Notes: generated from the sequence alone by a model not told the origin. Counted from the first letter of the stretch, positions 16,561-25,477 are shown. The stretch is 64,000 bases of DNA from Duganella flavida (GCF_009857445.1 NZ_WWCN01000007.1:124001-188000); one strand, 5' to 3'. A program made the numbers and translations.

Positions 16561-19035
16561 TTAGAACGAGCGGCCCACGTTGATGCCGAAGGTACGTGGC
16601 GGCAGGTACTGCGCTTGCCACGGACCGTTGGCGTTCATGGCGCTGGTCTTGATCTTGCCGTCTTCAACGTTACGCACGAAGGCGTCGAAATACCACTTCG
16701 AGTTGGCGTCGTAGCGCAGACCGAGGTCGGTACGGTTGTAGGCCTTCTGGCGGTCCGGCTCACCCAGGTTGAACACGCTCAGCCAGCTGGCGGTTTCGTA
16801 GTGGGTGCTGATGCGCGGGATCAGCGTGCCGTCTTCCAGCGCGAAGCTGTGCTGGTACTGCAGCTGGGCGCTGAACTTCGGTGCGTGCGGCATGGTGTTG
16901 CCGGTCACGTCCAGGCAGGTCGCGATTTGCTTGTCCGGGCACACTGGCAGCGCATAGTCGTTACTGCCGCCGACCAGGTGCTTCAGGACCGCGTGGGTGT
17001 AGGCGGCGGTGAACTGCACGCGGTCAACCGGCGTGATCTTGGCGGCAATCTCGGTCTCCACACCCCACACGGTAGCGCCTTCGGCGTTGCTGGTGGCCAG
17101 GCCGCGGGTACCGTCCGGATTGGTAACCGGCGCGCTGAACTGGAAGTCCTTGAACTTCGAGTAGTAGGCCGAGTTGTTCATACGGACTTTGCCACCCAGG
17201 AAGGTCGACTTCGAACCAACCTCGTAGTTGGTCAGCGTTTCGGCGCCGTAAGGACGGCCGCCGTCTTGCAGGCCGCCCGACTTGTAGCCGGTCGAGACCG
17301 ACGCGAACACCATATTGTTCTTGTCGATGTCGTAGGTAACGCGGCCCAGGCCGGTCAGCTTGTTGTCGCTGTAGCTGCCGCTGTTGAACGAGTACGGCTT
17401 GAAGCCGTTGTTGCCGCCTGCGGCCAGCGGATCCATCGACGGGCTCACCGCTACTTGCGGTACGGTGTCATAGTTGCTCCAGCCATTGCCAAGGCCACCG
17501 ATGTTTTCGCGTTTGTCCGAGGTGTAGCGGAAGCCGCCGGTCAGGTGCAGTTGCTCGCTAGCGTTCCAGGTCGCCTGGCCGAAAGCCGCTTTCGAATCCA
17601 CGGTCTCTTTCGGCTGGATGAAGGAACCCTGCCAGCTGACGGTGCCGATCTCGGTGCCGTTCATGATCGGGATGTCGAAGCGGATGCCGTTGTCTTCGTT
17701 GGCGTAGTACAGGCCCAGCAGCCAGTCGACGTCACGCTTGCCAGTCGACATGATCTCCAGCTCATGGCTGTAGTTCTTGTACTTGGACCAGACGGTATTA
17801 TTAGCCTGGTAGCCCGAGCTGCCGGTGCTGTTGGTGGCGGTGGTGAAGCTGGTGGCCGGGTTGGCGCCGCCGTCCTGGTCGAAGGTCGAGGAACCGTTGA
17901 AGCGCGAGTAGCCGGCGATGTAAGCCAGCGCCACATCCGGATTGATCTGGTAGTCGACACGGCTGCGCACCGAGTTGGAATCGCGGTTGACGTTAGGTGC
18001 GGTGTCGATCAGGGCCGACCAGAATGCCTGGCCCGGGCGCTGCTGCTGCAGCAAGTTCATGTTCGGCGTACCACGGTCGACGTAGTGCTCGTAAGCGATG
18101 TTCCACTTCAGGTCAGCCGACGGCTGCCACAGGAAGCTCAGGCGCACCGCGCTCTGGTCCTGGGCGTTGTACTTCTGGCCGTTGCGGATGTAGGCGTTCT
18201 CGTTGATCGGCTTGAAGGTGACCGGGTTCAACGGGTGCGCAGCGTTCCAGGAGGCGATGCCCGGTGCGGCGGCGGCTTGCTGGGCGGCCAGCGATGGAAT
18301 CACCGGCGCCTGGTAGTCGACGTAACCGTCGTGCTGCTCGTGCACCACGGCCACGCGCATGGCGGTGGTGCTGCTCAGTGGAATATTGAACGCGCCACGG
18401 GCACCGATGCGGGTGTAGTTGCCGTAGCCGACTTCGAAGTTGCCGGCGTTGCTGCCGATTTCCGGCTTCACGGTCTGCATATTGACGGCGCCGACGGTCG
18501 AGTTACGGCCCCACAGCGTGCCTTGCGGGCCGCGCAGGACTTCAATCGCATCCAGGTCGAATAGCAGCGCGGTCGCGCCTTCCGGACGCGGCGAGTAGAC
18601 GCCGTCGACGAAGCTGGCCACTTCCGGGTCGGCGTACTCGGTCTTGGCCGAGTCGTTACCGATGCCGCGCAGGGTCATGGTGATCACGCCGTGGTCGCCC
18701 TGGCCGGTGGCTGCAAAGCCCGGCACCAGGTTGACGACGTCCTGGATGGTTTGTACGTGGTTATCATCCAGAGCAGCGGCGTTCAGCGCGGTCACGGCGA
18801 CCGGCGTCTTCTGCAACGAAGTCGTGCGCTTCGTGGCAGTGACATACACCTCGGTGATCTTGCTGGCGTCAGCCGGTGCGGCTTGTTCCGCTGCCGGTGC
18901 GGCGGCGGCCGCTGCAGTAGCTTGGGCGTCGTCGGCGGCGTAAGCGACGTTGGTGCCGGCCATCAGGGCGAAGATGGCCATCGAGATTGGGGACAGCAGC
19001 AAGCGCTTCCCGGACTGCGGTACGTGGACGTTCAT
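16561..19035 (-). CDS. TonB-dependent receptor of a sugar-uptake locus
   Basis: An 824-residue outer-membrane receptor. The signal peptide ends NVAYA, followed by an Ala-rich linker and a TonB-box-like segment KITEVYVTATKR. The plug carries VNLVPGFA and IEVLRGPQGTLWGRNST, and the barrel ends FGINVGRSF. The ATG at 19035 has AAGGAG eight bases upstream; a longer frame from 19086 has no such site. It is divergent from a halogenase-like gene, and four phased LacI-type operators lie between them. This arrangement is known from carbohydrate-utilisation loci in other proteobacteria, and the shared operator with a beta-glucosidase suggests a beta-glucoside substrate. Confidence 0.95.
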   Translation of the reverse strand: MNVHVPQSGKRLLLSPISMAIFALMAGTNVAYAADDAQATAAAAAAPAAEQAAPADASKITEVYVTATKRTTSLQKTPVAVTALNAAALDDNHVQTIQDVVNLVPGFAATGQGDHGVITMTLRGIGNDSAKTEYADPEVASFVDGVYSPRPEGATALLFDLDAIEVLRGPQGTLWGRNSTVGAVNMQTVKPEIGSNAGNFEVGYGNYTRIGARGAFNIPLSSTTAMRVAVVHEQHDGYVDYQAPVIPSLAAQQAAAAPGIASWNAAHPLNPVTFKPINENAYIRNGQKYNAQDQSAVRLSFLWQPSADLKWNIAYEHYVDRGTPNMNLLQQQRPGQAFWSALIDTAPNVNRDSNSVRSRVDYQINPDVALAYIAGYSRFNGSSTFDQDGGANPATSFTTATNSTGSSGYQANNTVWSKYKNYSHELEIMSTGKRDVDWLLGLYYANEDNGIRFDIPIMNGTEIGTVSWQGSFIQPKETVDSKAAFGQATWNASEQLHLTGGFRYTSDKRENIGGLGNGWSNYDTVPQVAVSPSMDPLAAGGNNGFKPYSFNSGSYSDNKLTGLGRVTYDIDKNNMVFASVSTGYKSGGLQDGGRPYGAETLTNYEVGSKSTFLGGKVRMNNSAYYSKFKDFQFSAPVTNPDGTRGLATSNAEGATVWGVETEIAAKITPVDRVQFTAAYTHAVLKHLVGGSNDYALPVCPDKQIATCLDVTGNTMPHAPKFSAQLQYQHSFALEDGTLIPRISTHYETASWLSVFNLGEPDRQKAYNRTDLGLRYDANSKWYFDAFVRNVEDGKIKTSAMNANGPWQAQYLPPRTFGINVGRSF

Positions 19036-19093
19036 AAGTCTCCTTGTGCGTAGCGATCGCCGAGGGGGAGGAGGCGGTGCTACCATTTATCTT

Positions 19094-19170
19094 AGAAAAC
19101 GATTTCATGTTGTTTGAAAACGATTTCAATTTATCTGAAAACGTTTTCTGTATTTGTGAAATCGATTTCA
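19094..19170. promoter_or_regulatory. Array of four LacI-type operators at 21-bp spacing
   Basis: Sites: AGAAAACGATTTCA (19094-19107), TGAAAACGATTTCA (19115-19128), TGAAAACGTTTTCT (19136-19149) and TGAAATCGATTTCA (19157-19170). The central CG pairs fall at 19100, 19121, 19142 and 19163, exactly 21 bp apart, so all sites face the same side of the helix. The array lies between the divergent TonB receptor and halogenase-like genes. A possible plus-strand promoter (TTGTGA at 19154, CATAAT at 19176) overlaps the fourth site. Confidence 0.8.
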
Positions 19171-19275
19171 TGGTACATAATCTGTCTTACCGATGTCAAA
19201 TTAAAAATTGTAGCAGCGTTGTATCTCCGGTCTCTCCCCTATGCCGGATGGCTGCTTTACGGAGACGAAGATGCT

Positions 19276-20847
19276 ATGAAAACGTTACCAAAAAATGGTG
19301 TCAAGCAAGTTTTAATCGTTGGCGGTGGTACTGCCGGCTGGCTGACGGCCTGTTTTTTAGCCAAGCAACTGGGTGTGGGCGCCGAGGGCGCGGTGCAGGT
19401 CACGCTGGTGGAGTCCAAGGAGATCGGCATCATCGGCGTCGGTGAAGGCACTTTCCCATCAATCCGCGGCACGCTGGCCACCATCGGCATCGACGAAGCG
19501 CGCTTCATCCGCGAATGCAACGGCACCTTTAAACAAGGCATTCGCTTTAACGACTGGGTGCGCGAGCCGGGCGCACCGGGCGCGGACCACTACTTCCATC
19601 CATTCAGCCTGCCGAGCCAGCGCCCGGGCGGCCCGGAACTGCTGCCCTACTGGCTGCAAGGCGCGGCCGGCAAGGAGGTGGGCTTTGCCGCCGCCGCCAC
19701 CATGCAAAAGCGCGTGGCCGATGCTTCGCACGCACCGAAGCGCGCCAGCGACGCCGATTTTATGGGGCCGCTCAATTACGCCTACCACTTCGACGCCGGC
19801 AAGTTCGCCGCCCTGCTCTCTACCCACGCCCAATCGCTGGGCGTGAAGCATGTGCAGGCCACGGTGGAACGGGTGGCGCTGGATGAAGATGGCGCCATCG
19901 GCGCGGTGCATACCAAGGAAGCGGGCGTGCTAACGGCTGACCTGTACATCGACTGCACCGGCTTCCGCGCGGCGCTGATCGGCGAGGCGCTGGGCACTTC
20001 CTTCCACAACATCAACGACGTGCTGTTTGTCGACCGCGCACTGGCGATGCAGGTGCCGTATGACCGCCCCGATGCGCCGATTGCGTCCTACACCATCGCC
20101 AGCGCGCACGAAGCGGGATGGACCTGGGATATCGGCCTGCACGAACGGCGCGGCATCGGCTACGTGTATTCGAGCCGCCACACCGACGATGCACGCGCCG
20201 AGCAAGTGCTGCGCAACTACATCGGCAAGCAGGCCGATGGCCTGAATCCGCGCCAGCTCAAACTGAACGTCGGCTACCGCGAGCAGCACTGGGTGAAGAA
20301 TTGCGTGGCGGTGGGCCTGTCGGGCGGCTTCCTGGAGCCGCTGGAGTCGTCCGGCATCGGCCTGATTGAAACAGCGGCGTACCTGGTCAGCTACCTGTTC
20401 CCGCACGACGGCGATTTCGCGCCGGTGGCCAAGACCTTCAACGAAATGATGAAGGCGCGCTATGAGCGCATCGTCGATTTCGTCAAGCTGCACTACTGCC
20501 TCACGCAGCGCAAGGACAACCAGTTCTGGATCGATAACGCCGATATGGCCAGCGTGCCGCAATCGCTGCAGGACAAGCTGGCCATGTGGCGCCAGCGCGC
20601 GCCGCACCGCATGGACTTCGTGGTGGACTACGAGATGTACCCGCCATCGAGCTGGCAATATGTGCTGTACGGAATGGAATACCAGACCGGTTTGTACGCC
20701 AACGCCAAAACGCTGCCGCGCATGGAGGAAGCACGCCATGAGTTTGCGATGATTCAGCAAATGTCGCAGCGCGCCCTGGCCGACCTGCCGAGCCACCGGG
20801 CCATGGTCGAACACCTGGCGCGGCGCGGCGAACGCAAGACCGCTTGA
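19276..20847 (+). CDS. Flavin-dependent tryptophan-halogenase-family protein
   Basis: A 523-residue flavoprotein. The FAD-binding motif VGGGTAGW is near residue 15. The segment VGVGEGTFPS follows, then NGTFKQGIRFNDW, which holds the Lys that activates hypochlorous acid in true halogenases, and GFLEPLESSGIG with the active-site Glu. The diagnostic WxWxIP appears as WTWDIG, with Gly for Pro. Proteins of this branch are regularly paired with sugar-linked TonB receptors and have no proven role there. The ATG at 19276 aligns with the FAD fold; upstream in-frame ATGs lie in the operator region. Confidence 0.88.
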   Translation: MKTLPKNGVKQVLIVGGGTAGWLTACFLAKQLGVGAEGAVQVTLVESKEIGIIGVGEGTFPSIRGTLATIGIDEARFIRECNGTFKQGIRFNDWVREPGAPGADHYFHPFSLPSQRPGGPELLPYWLQGAAGKEVGFAAAATMQKRVADASHAPKRASDADFMGPLNYAYHFDAGKFAALLSTHAQSLGVKHVQATVERVALDEDGAIGAVHTKEAGVLTADLYIDCTGFRAALIGEALGTSFHNINDVLFVDRALAMQVPYDRPDAPIASYTIASAHEAGWTWDIGLHERRGIGYVYSSRHTDDARAEQVLRNYIGKQADGLNPRQLKLNVGYREQHWVKNCVAVGLSGGFLEPLESSGIGLIETAAYLVSYLFPHDGDFAPVAKTFNEMMKARYERIVDFVKLHYCLTQRKDNQFWIDNADMASVPQSLQDKLAMWRQRAPHRMDFVVDYEMYPPSSWQYVLYGMEYQTGLYANAKTLPRMEEARHEFAMIQQMSQRALADLPSHRAMVEHLARRGERKTA

Positions 20848-20917
20848 ATGTGGGCGCACGAACAGAGCGCATAAGTAGAGCAGCGCATGATGGGGCACCA
20901 CCAATCAAGGAGCCATC

Positions 20918-21799
20918 ATGCAAACACAAACACTACAAGCGAGCCATGCGGGCATAGCTGTTGCCACCGCGCCAGACGGCGATGGCTATGCCTCCGGCAC
21001 TTCATGGGGCGCCATCCTGGCCGGCGCCGCAGCGGCGGCAGCGCTCTCCTTCATCCTGCTGATACTTGGCGTCGGCCTCGGACTGTCGTCAGTCTCGCCG
21101 TACCAGTACAACGCCACGCCGCTCGGTTCTGCCAGCGTGGGATGGATTGCTTTCACCCAGCTGGCCGCTGCCGGCGTCGGCGGCTACATGGCCGGCCGCC
21201 TGCGCGTGAAGTGGGCCGCCATCCACGGCGATGAAGTCTATTTCCGCGACACCGCACATGGCCTGCTGACGTGGGCCGTCGCCACGCTGGTGACGGTGGC
21301 AGTGCTGGCGGGCGGCGCGCGCGCAGTATTCAGCGGCGCCATCGATTCCGGCGCTGCAGTCGCCACCGCAGCTGCCACCGCAGTCGCACCAGCCGCCGGC
21401 CGCGCCAACACCTACTTTGCCGACATGCTCCTGCGTTCGCCGGATGGTGAAGTGGCCAGCGAATCGCAGCGCAATGAAATCAACCGCATCCTGCTGACCG
21501 ATCTCGCCTCCGGCAAAATTAACGGCGGCGACCGCGCCTACCTTGCACAGCTGATTGCCAAACGTACCGGCATGGCGCAAGCCGACGCAGAGCAGCGCGT
21601 GGACCTGATCTACGCCCAGGCCAGCCAGGCTGCAGCCGATGCCAAAGCCAAGGCCACCGCCGCTGCCGAACAGGCACGCGTTGCGGCCGCCCATTCGGCG
21701 CTATGGATGTTCGTCGCCCTGCTGCTGGGCGCTTTCATCGCCGCGATCAGCGCCATTGCCGGCGGCCGTCACCGCGATCATGCGCGGGTCATTATTTAA
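20918..21799 (+). CDS. Hypothetical inner-membrane protein
   Basis: A 293-residue protein with about four membrane segments: one near residues 30-57 (LSFILLILGVGLGLSSVSPY), one near 75-95 with GGYMAGRLR, one after HGLLTWAV, and one at the C-terminus (LWMFVALLLGAFIAAISAIAGG). Between the third and fourth is a long Ala-rich polar region with coiled-coil potential (AQASQAAADAKAKATAAAEQARVA). Similar proteins of unknown function occur widely in beta- and alphaproteobacteria. A 23-residue hydrophobic peptide gene follows 15 bases later. Confidence 0.8.
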   Translation: MQTQTLQASHAGIAVATAPDGDGYASGTSWGAILAGAAAAAALSFILLILGVGLGLSSVSPYQYNATPLGSASVGWIAFTQLAAAGVGGYMAGRLRVKWAAIHGDEVYFRDTAHGLLTWAVATLVTVAVLAGGARAVFSGAIDSGAAVATAAATAVAPAAGRANTYFADMLLRSPDGEVASESQRNEINRILLTDLASGKINGGDRAYLAQLIAKRTGMAQADAEQRVDLIYAQASQAAADAKAKATAAAEQARVAAAHSALWMFVALLLGAFIAAISAIAGGRHRDHARVII

Positions 21800-21814
21800 A
21801 CTTAGGAGAATACT

Positions 21815-21886
21815 ATGCGCTCGATCTTACTCTGGATGCTAGGCATCCCACTCCCTATCATCATTCTGATCGCCCTGATACGCTAA
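21815..21886 (+). CDS. 23-residue hydrophobic small protein
   Basis: ATG at 21815 is preceded by TAGGAG at good spacing (21803-21808). The 23 codons encode a single membrane helix, starting MRSILLWMLG and ending LIALIR, with Arg at both ends. It lies 15 bases after the membrane-protein gene and is probably co-transcribed with it. Small single-helix proteins often modulate a larger membrane partner, which here would be that neighbour; this is inference. Confidence 0.6.
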   Translation: MRSILLWMLGIPLPIIILIALIR

Positions 21887-21973
21887 GTACTACGCAGCTT
21901 TCGCCGCCGCGTCCAGTTTGGCGCTGGCGGCGATCAGCAGCACGCGTTTGCCACAGTATAGACAACACCTGGC

Positions 21974-22957
21974 TTACAGTTTTTCCAGATCGAGCACCGC
22001 TTGCGCAAAGGCGTCCGGTGCTTCCTGCGGCAGGTTGTGGCCTACGCCGCCGGCGATGTGCTGGTGCTGGTACTTGCCGGTAAAGCGCTTGGCGTAAGCG
22101 GCAGGTTCCGGATGCGGCGCGCCGTTGGCGTCACCTTCCATGGTGATGGTCGGCACCGAGATGCTCGGGAACTTGGCCAGCTGTGCTTCCAGCTGCGCAT
22201 ATTTCACATCGCTCTTTTCGAGGCCGAGACGCCAGCGGTAGTTCGATACTGTGACCGCTGCGTGATCCGGATTATCCAGCGACAGCGCGCTGCGTTCGTA
22301 GGTGGCGTCATCGAACTTCCACTGCGGCGAGGCCAGCTTCCAGATCAGCTTTGCAAAGTCGTGGTGATTCTTTTCGTAGCCCACGCGGCCGCGCTCCGTG
22401 GCGAAGTAGAACTGGTACCACCATTGCAGCTCCGCTTCCGGCGGCAAGGGCTGCTTGCCTGCCTCCTGGCTACCGATCAAATAACCGCTAACCGACACCA
22501 GGCCTTTCACACGCTGCGGCCACAAGGCGGCGACGATATCGGCGGTGCGTGCGCCCCAGTCGTAGCCGGCCAGCGTGGCCTTGTCGATTTTCAGCGCATC
22601 CATCAGCGCAATCACGTCGGATGCCAGCGCGGCCGGCTCGCCGTTGCGCGGTGCTTGCGCATCGAGGAAGCGCGTGCTGCCGTAGCCGCGCAGGTGCGGC
22701 ACGATCACGCGATAGCCTTTGGTAGTCAGCTTCGGCACCACGTCGACAAAGCTGTTGATATCGTAAGGCCAACCGTGCAGCAGGATCACCACCGGGCCGT
22801 TGGCCGGGCCTTCGTCCACGTAGCCGACATTCAGCTCGCCGGCCTTCACCTGCTTGATGGTGCTAAACGTGGCCGGGGCGGCGGCGTGTGCCGGGGCGGC
22901 CAGTGCGGCGAAGGTGAGTGCGACGGCGGCGGCTACTTGGCGATAGGTGGTTTTCAT
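21974..22957 (-). CDS. Secreted alpha/beta-hydrolase, epoxide-hydrolase-like
   Basis: A 327-residue protein with a Sec signal (ending AHAA). The HGWP oxyanion motif occurs in ILLHGWPYDINSF. The nucleophile is Asp in AGYDWGA, as in epoxide hydrolases and haloalkane dehalogenases. RGYGSTRFLD matches the family's RGYGxS segment, and the catalytic His is in GVGHNLPQEAP. The start codon overlaps the stop of the GFA gene by one base (TAATG), so the two are translationally coupled. The physiological substrate is unknown. Confidence 0.88.
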   Translation of the reverse strand: MKTTYRQVAAAVALTFAALAAPAHAAAPATFSTIKQVKAGELNVGYVDEGPANGPVVILLHGWPYDINSFVDVVPKLTTKGYRVIVPHLRGYGSTRFLDAQAPRNGEPAALASDVIALMDALKIDKATLAGYDWGARTADIVAALWPQRVKGLVSVSGYLIGSQEAGKQPLPPEAELQWWYQFYFATERGRVGYEKNHHDFAKLIWKLASPQWKFDDATYERSALSLDNPDHAAVTVSNYRWRLGLEKSDVKYAQLEAQLAKFPSISVPTITMEGDANGAPHPEPAAYAKRFTGKYQHQHIAGGVGHNLPQEAPDAFAQAVLDLEKL

Positions 22958-23334
22958 TACGCGTCCTCCAGGATTACTGTGGAAAGGCTGGCGCCATCAT
23001 TGACGCCGGCATCGAAGGCATACGGATCGACGCCGTCAAGGCAGCCGATATTGACGCGCCACAGCAAAGGATCTTTGCGCGTCTGGTGGAACGGATAAAT
23101 CCCGCAGTGTTTGCAGAAATAGTGCCTGGCCACGCGGGTGTTGAACTGGTAGAGGGTGAGCGCATCCTCGCCCTGCACGATCTTCAACTCGGCCGCCGCG
23201 AACGGCGGTGACATCAGTGCGCCTTTCCGGCGGCACAGGCTGCAGTTGCAACGCGCGGCCGGCGACAGCACGGTGCGTACTTCAAACTGGACGGCGCCGC
23301 AGTGGCAGGAACCGTGGTGCAGATCGTTGGACAT
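22957..23334 (-). CDS. GFA-family zinc protein
   Basis: A 125-residue protein of the glutathione-dependent formaldehyde-activating (GFA/CENP-V) fold. Three Cys clusters for two zincs are visible: CHCG near residue 10, CNCSLC near 30, and CKHCG near 74. Family members are proposed to bind S-hydroxymethylglutathione or similar thiol adducts, though few are characterised. It lies 21 bases after ohr on the same strand and overlaps the hydrolase start, suggesting an ohr-GFA-hydrolase stress operon. Confidence 0.9.
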   Translation of the reverse strand: MSNDLHHGSCHCGAVQFEVRTVLSPAARCNCSLCRRKGALMSPPFAAAELKIVQGEDALTLYQFNTRVARHYFCKHCGIYPFHQTRKDPLLWRVNIGCLDGVDPYAFDAGVNDGASLSTVILEDA

Positions 23335-23355
23335 GATGTGCTCTCCCCTTTTCGC

Positions 23356-23763
23356 TTAGACCAGGTTGATCTCGACGTTGATATTGCCACGCGAGAGTTT
23401 GGAGTAAGGGCAGTTCTGGTGCGCACCGTCCACGATGGCTTGCGCCGTTTCGCGGTCCAGGCCCGGCAAGCTGACGTTCAGGCGTGCCTGCAGGAAATAT
23501 CCAGTCTCATTGTTGACCAGATCGACTTCGGCATCTACTGCCGTTTGGGCGGGAAGTTTGATGTTCAATTGGCCCGCCGTCAGGCCCATGGCGCCGATGA
23601 AGCAAGCCGACCAGCCGGCCGCGAACAGCTGCTCCGGATTGGTGCCGGGCGCGCTGCTGCCAGGGGCCGACAGTTGCACGTCCAGGCGGCCGTCGCTGCT
23701 GCGGGCAGCGCCATCGCGGCCGCCGGTGGTATGGGTTTTGCCGGTGTACAGTACTTTGCTCAT
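23356..23763 (-). CDS. ohr: Organic hydroperoxide resistance protein Ohr
   Basis: A 135-residue OsmC/Ohr peroxidase that reduces fatty-acid and peroxynitrite-type hydroperoxides with lipoyl thiols. Both catalytic Cys are present: one in AGWSACFIGA and one in NCPYSKLSRGN. The N-terminal KVLYTGKTHTTGGRDG is the Ohr type rather than OsmC. It is divergent from the ohrR-type regulator, with dyad sites between, the classic arrangement. Confidence 0.96.
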   Translation of the reverse strand: MSKVLYTGKTHTTGGRDGAARSSDGRLDVQLSAPGSSAPGTNPEQLFAAGWSACFIGAMGLTAGQLNIKLPAQTAVDAEVDLVNNETGYFLQARLNVSLPGLDRETAQAIVDGAHQNCPYSKLSRGNINVEINLV

Positions 23764-23791
23764 GATCTAACTCCTTGTTGGTTGATTTTAC

Positions 23792-23875
23792 ATCGCATTC
23801 GATTGAAGCGCATACGTTTCATATTATCAGCATTTTTAAGCGTGTCAAGCTCTTTCGATTAAATCGTATCCGATA
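23792..23875. promoter_or_regulatory. Two candidate OhrR operators between ohr and ohrR
   Basis: ATCGCATTCGAT (23792-23803) and ATCGTATCCGAT (23863-23874) both follow ATCG-N4-CGAT and share 10 of 12 bases. The second lies inside a larger dyad with TCGATTA/TAATCGA outer arms (23855-23884). They flank the divergent promoters and suit a MarR-type dimer; binding is inferred. Confidence 0.55.
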
Positions 23876-23908
23876 TATAATCGAGTCATCTACCAAAGGA
23901 GAGGCATC

Positions 23909-24355
23909 ATGAACAAACCAGGCACGCCGCAGCTGTCGGATTTCCTGTGCTTTGCGGTCTATTCGGCCAACCTGGCGTTTGGCAAGGCCTACAAGCCCAT
24001 CCTGGACAAGCTGGGCCTGACGTACACGCAGTACATCACCATCATCGCGCTGTGGGAAGAAGATAAGCAGACTGTGAGCGGGCTGGGCGAGAAACTCTAT
24101 CTCGAATCCAACACGCTGACGCCGATTTTGAAGAAGCTGGAAGGTATGGGCTATGTGCACCGCGCACGCGACACCACCGACGAGCGCATCGTGCGCGTCG
24201 GCCTGACGCCGGAAGGCCGTGCCCTGCGCGAAAGCGCCCTGCAGATGAACTTGCGCAGCGCCACCGGCCTGACGCCGGAGGAATTCCCGGTGCTGCAAAA
24301 AGCGGTTGTCAAACTGCGCAACAACCTGGTGAAGGCAGCACCGGGGAAAGGCTGA
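23909..24355 (+). CDS. ohrR: MarR-family peroxide sensor OhrR
   Basis: A 148-residue winged-helix repressor. The redox Cys is at residue 14 in FLCFAVYSANLAFGKAYKP, matching the OhrR peroxide-sensing position. The Tyr pair in LGLTYTQYITI that hydrogen-bonds this Cys is also present. The DNA-recognition part is LESNTLTPILKKLEGMGYV with wing DERIVRV. It is divergent from ohr, which it should repress until organic peroxides oxidise Cys14. AAAGGAGAGG gives a strong ribosome site. Confidence 0.95.
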   Translation: MNKPGTPQLSDFLCFAVYSANLAFGKAYKPILDKLGLTYTQYITIIALWEEDKQTVSGLGEKLYLESNTLTPILKKLEGMGYVHRARDTTDERIVRVGLTPEGRALRESALQMNLRSATGLTPEEFPVLQKAVVKLRNNLVKAAPGKG

Positions 24356-24361
24356 GGCTTA

Positions 24362-25342
24362 TTAGGCCTGCTTGCGGCGGCGCGCCACCAGCCCCATCAG
24401 ACCGAGGCCGCCCAGCAGCATGCCGTAGGTAGCCGGCTCCGGCACTGCCGAGGTGACGTAGCCGTGGAACGGCTCGTAGCCGATTTCCACCGTGCCGTTC
24501 ATGGACTTGGCGATGATATTGCCCTCCAGGTGGCCGGCGCCGCGCAACTCGGCGTTATTGGCCAGTACCGAGCCGTACACAAAGGTGTTGATGTTGACCA
24601 CGCTGGCGTCAACCAGGTTATAGATCACATTGGCGCGCAGCGCCGCCAGCTGGCCATCCTGGCCGCCACTGAAAGTGACATCGGTGCCGGTCACATTGAT
24701 CACCACCGTCGAGCCGGCCTTGATGTCGCTCAGCACCAGGTTCTTCACCGCGCCGCCGCTCAGGTTGAACACCTGCAGGTTGGAGGTCTTGTCGCCCTTC
24801 AGGTAAGTGCCGCTGCTGTCGATGGTGACACTGCCATTGCCGGCGGCGCTGCCCAGCGTGCTGGACAGGCTGGTAAAGCCGGTGCGGGCGGCGTCAAAGT
24901 CCAGCACGCCGGCGATATTGCTGCTCTTGTTCAGCGTCAGGTAGCTCACCGAGCTATTGGTGCCGCCGTAGATACCAAAACCATTCCAGTTCTTCGTATA
25001 TTCCGTAATCGGGCCAATGCTGGCGTTGGTGTCGATGCCAGTACCTGGCGAGGCGTAAATCGTGCCGTCGCCCAGTTTGACATTCCCGCGCACCACCACC
25101 GATGGCAGACTGGTCGGCACCTGGGTGCGGTAGCCGATCGAGAAACCCGACGTCTTCAGATCACCGCCCACGGCCAAGCGCCCCTCGACGTCGGTCACCT
25201 TGTTCACATTGCCGTAGAAAAAGCCGCTGTAATCGGAAGCGACGCCGAAGTCGAAACTCGGTACAGCGGCCTGGACGGTGCTCATGACACCGGCAGCCAG
25301 ACTTGCCGCAATCAGGCGGCCGATCAAAGTAGCTTTTTTCAT
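24362..25342 (-). CDS. Choice-of-anchor A family PEP-CTERM protein
   Basis: A 326-residue secreted protein. The signal peptide (ending VQA) is followed by a choice-of-anchor A domain: FDFGVASDYSGFFYGNV, VEGRLAVGGDL, then a parallel-beta-like region ending FVYGSVLANNAELRGAGHLEG. The C-terminus is a PEP-CTERM sorting tail: VPEPATYG, a hydrophobic helix and RRRKQA. Exosortase cleaves such tails and delivers the protein to the surface or matrix. No exosortase gene is in the window. The low-GC region upstream contains AAACGTTT within its promoter zone. Confidence 0.92.
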   Translation of the reverse strand: MKKATLIGRLIAASLAAGVMSTVQAAVPSFDFGVASDYSGFFYGNVNKVTDVEGRLAVGGDLKTSGFSIGYRTQVPTSLPSVVVRGNVKLGDGTIYASPGTGIDTNASIGPITEYTKNWNGFGIYGGTNSSVSYLTLNKSSNIAGVLDFDAARTGFTSLSSTLGSAAGNGSVTIDSSGTYLKGDKTSNLQVFNLSGGAVKNLVLSDIKAGSTVVINVTGTDVTFSGGQDGQLAALRANVIYNLVDASVVNINTFVYGSVLANNAELRGAGHLEGNIIAKSMNGTVEIGYEPFHGYVTSAVPEPATYGMLLGGLGLMGLVARRRKQA

Positions 25343-25477
25343 GGTATTAAAGTGGTATGGCTTTTAGAGTCACGAAGTATATAACAATCGCAACACATGT
25401 GCTCATTTTTGCAATTAATTTTATGCAAAAACAAATACAAACGTTTCCAAAATGCATTTGAGAAACGAAAGCGCCGA

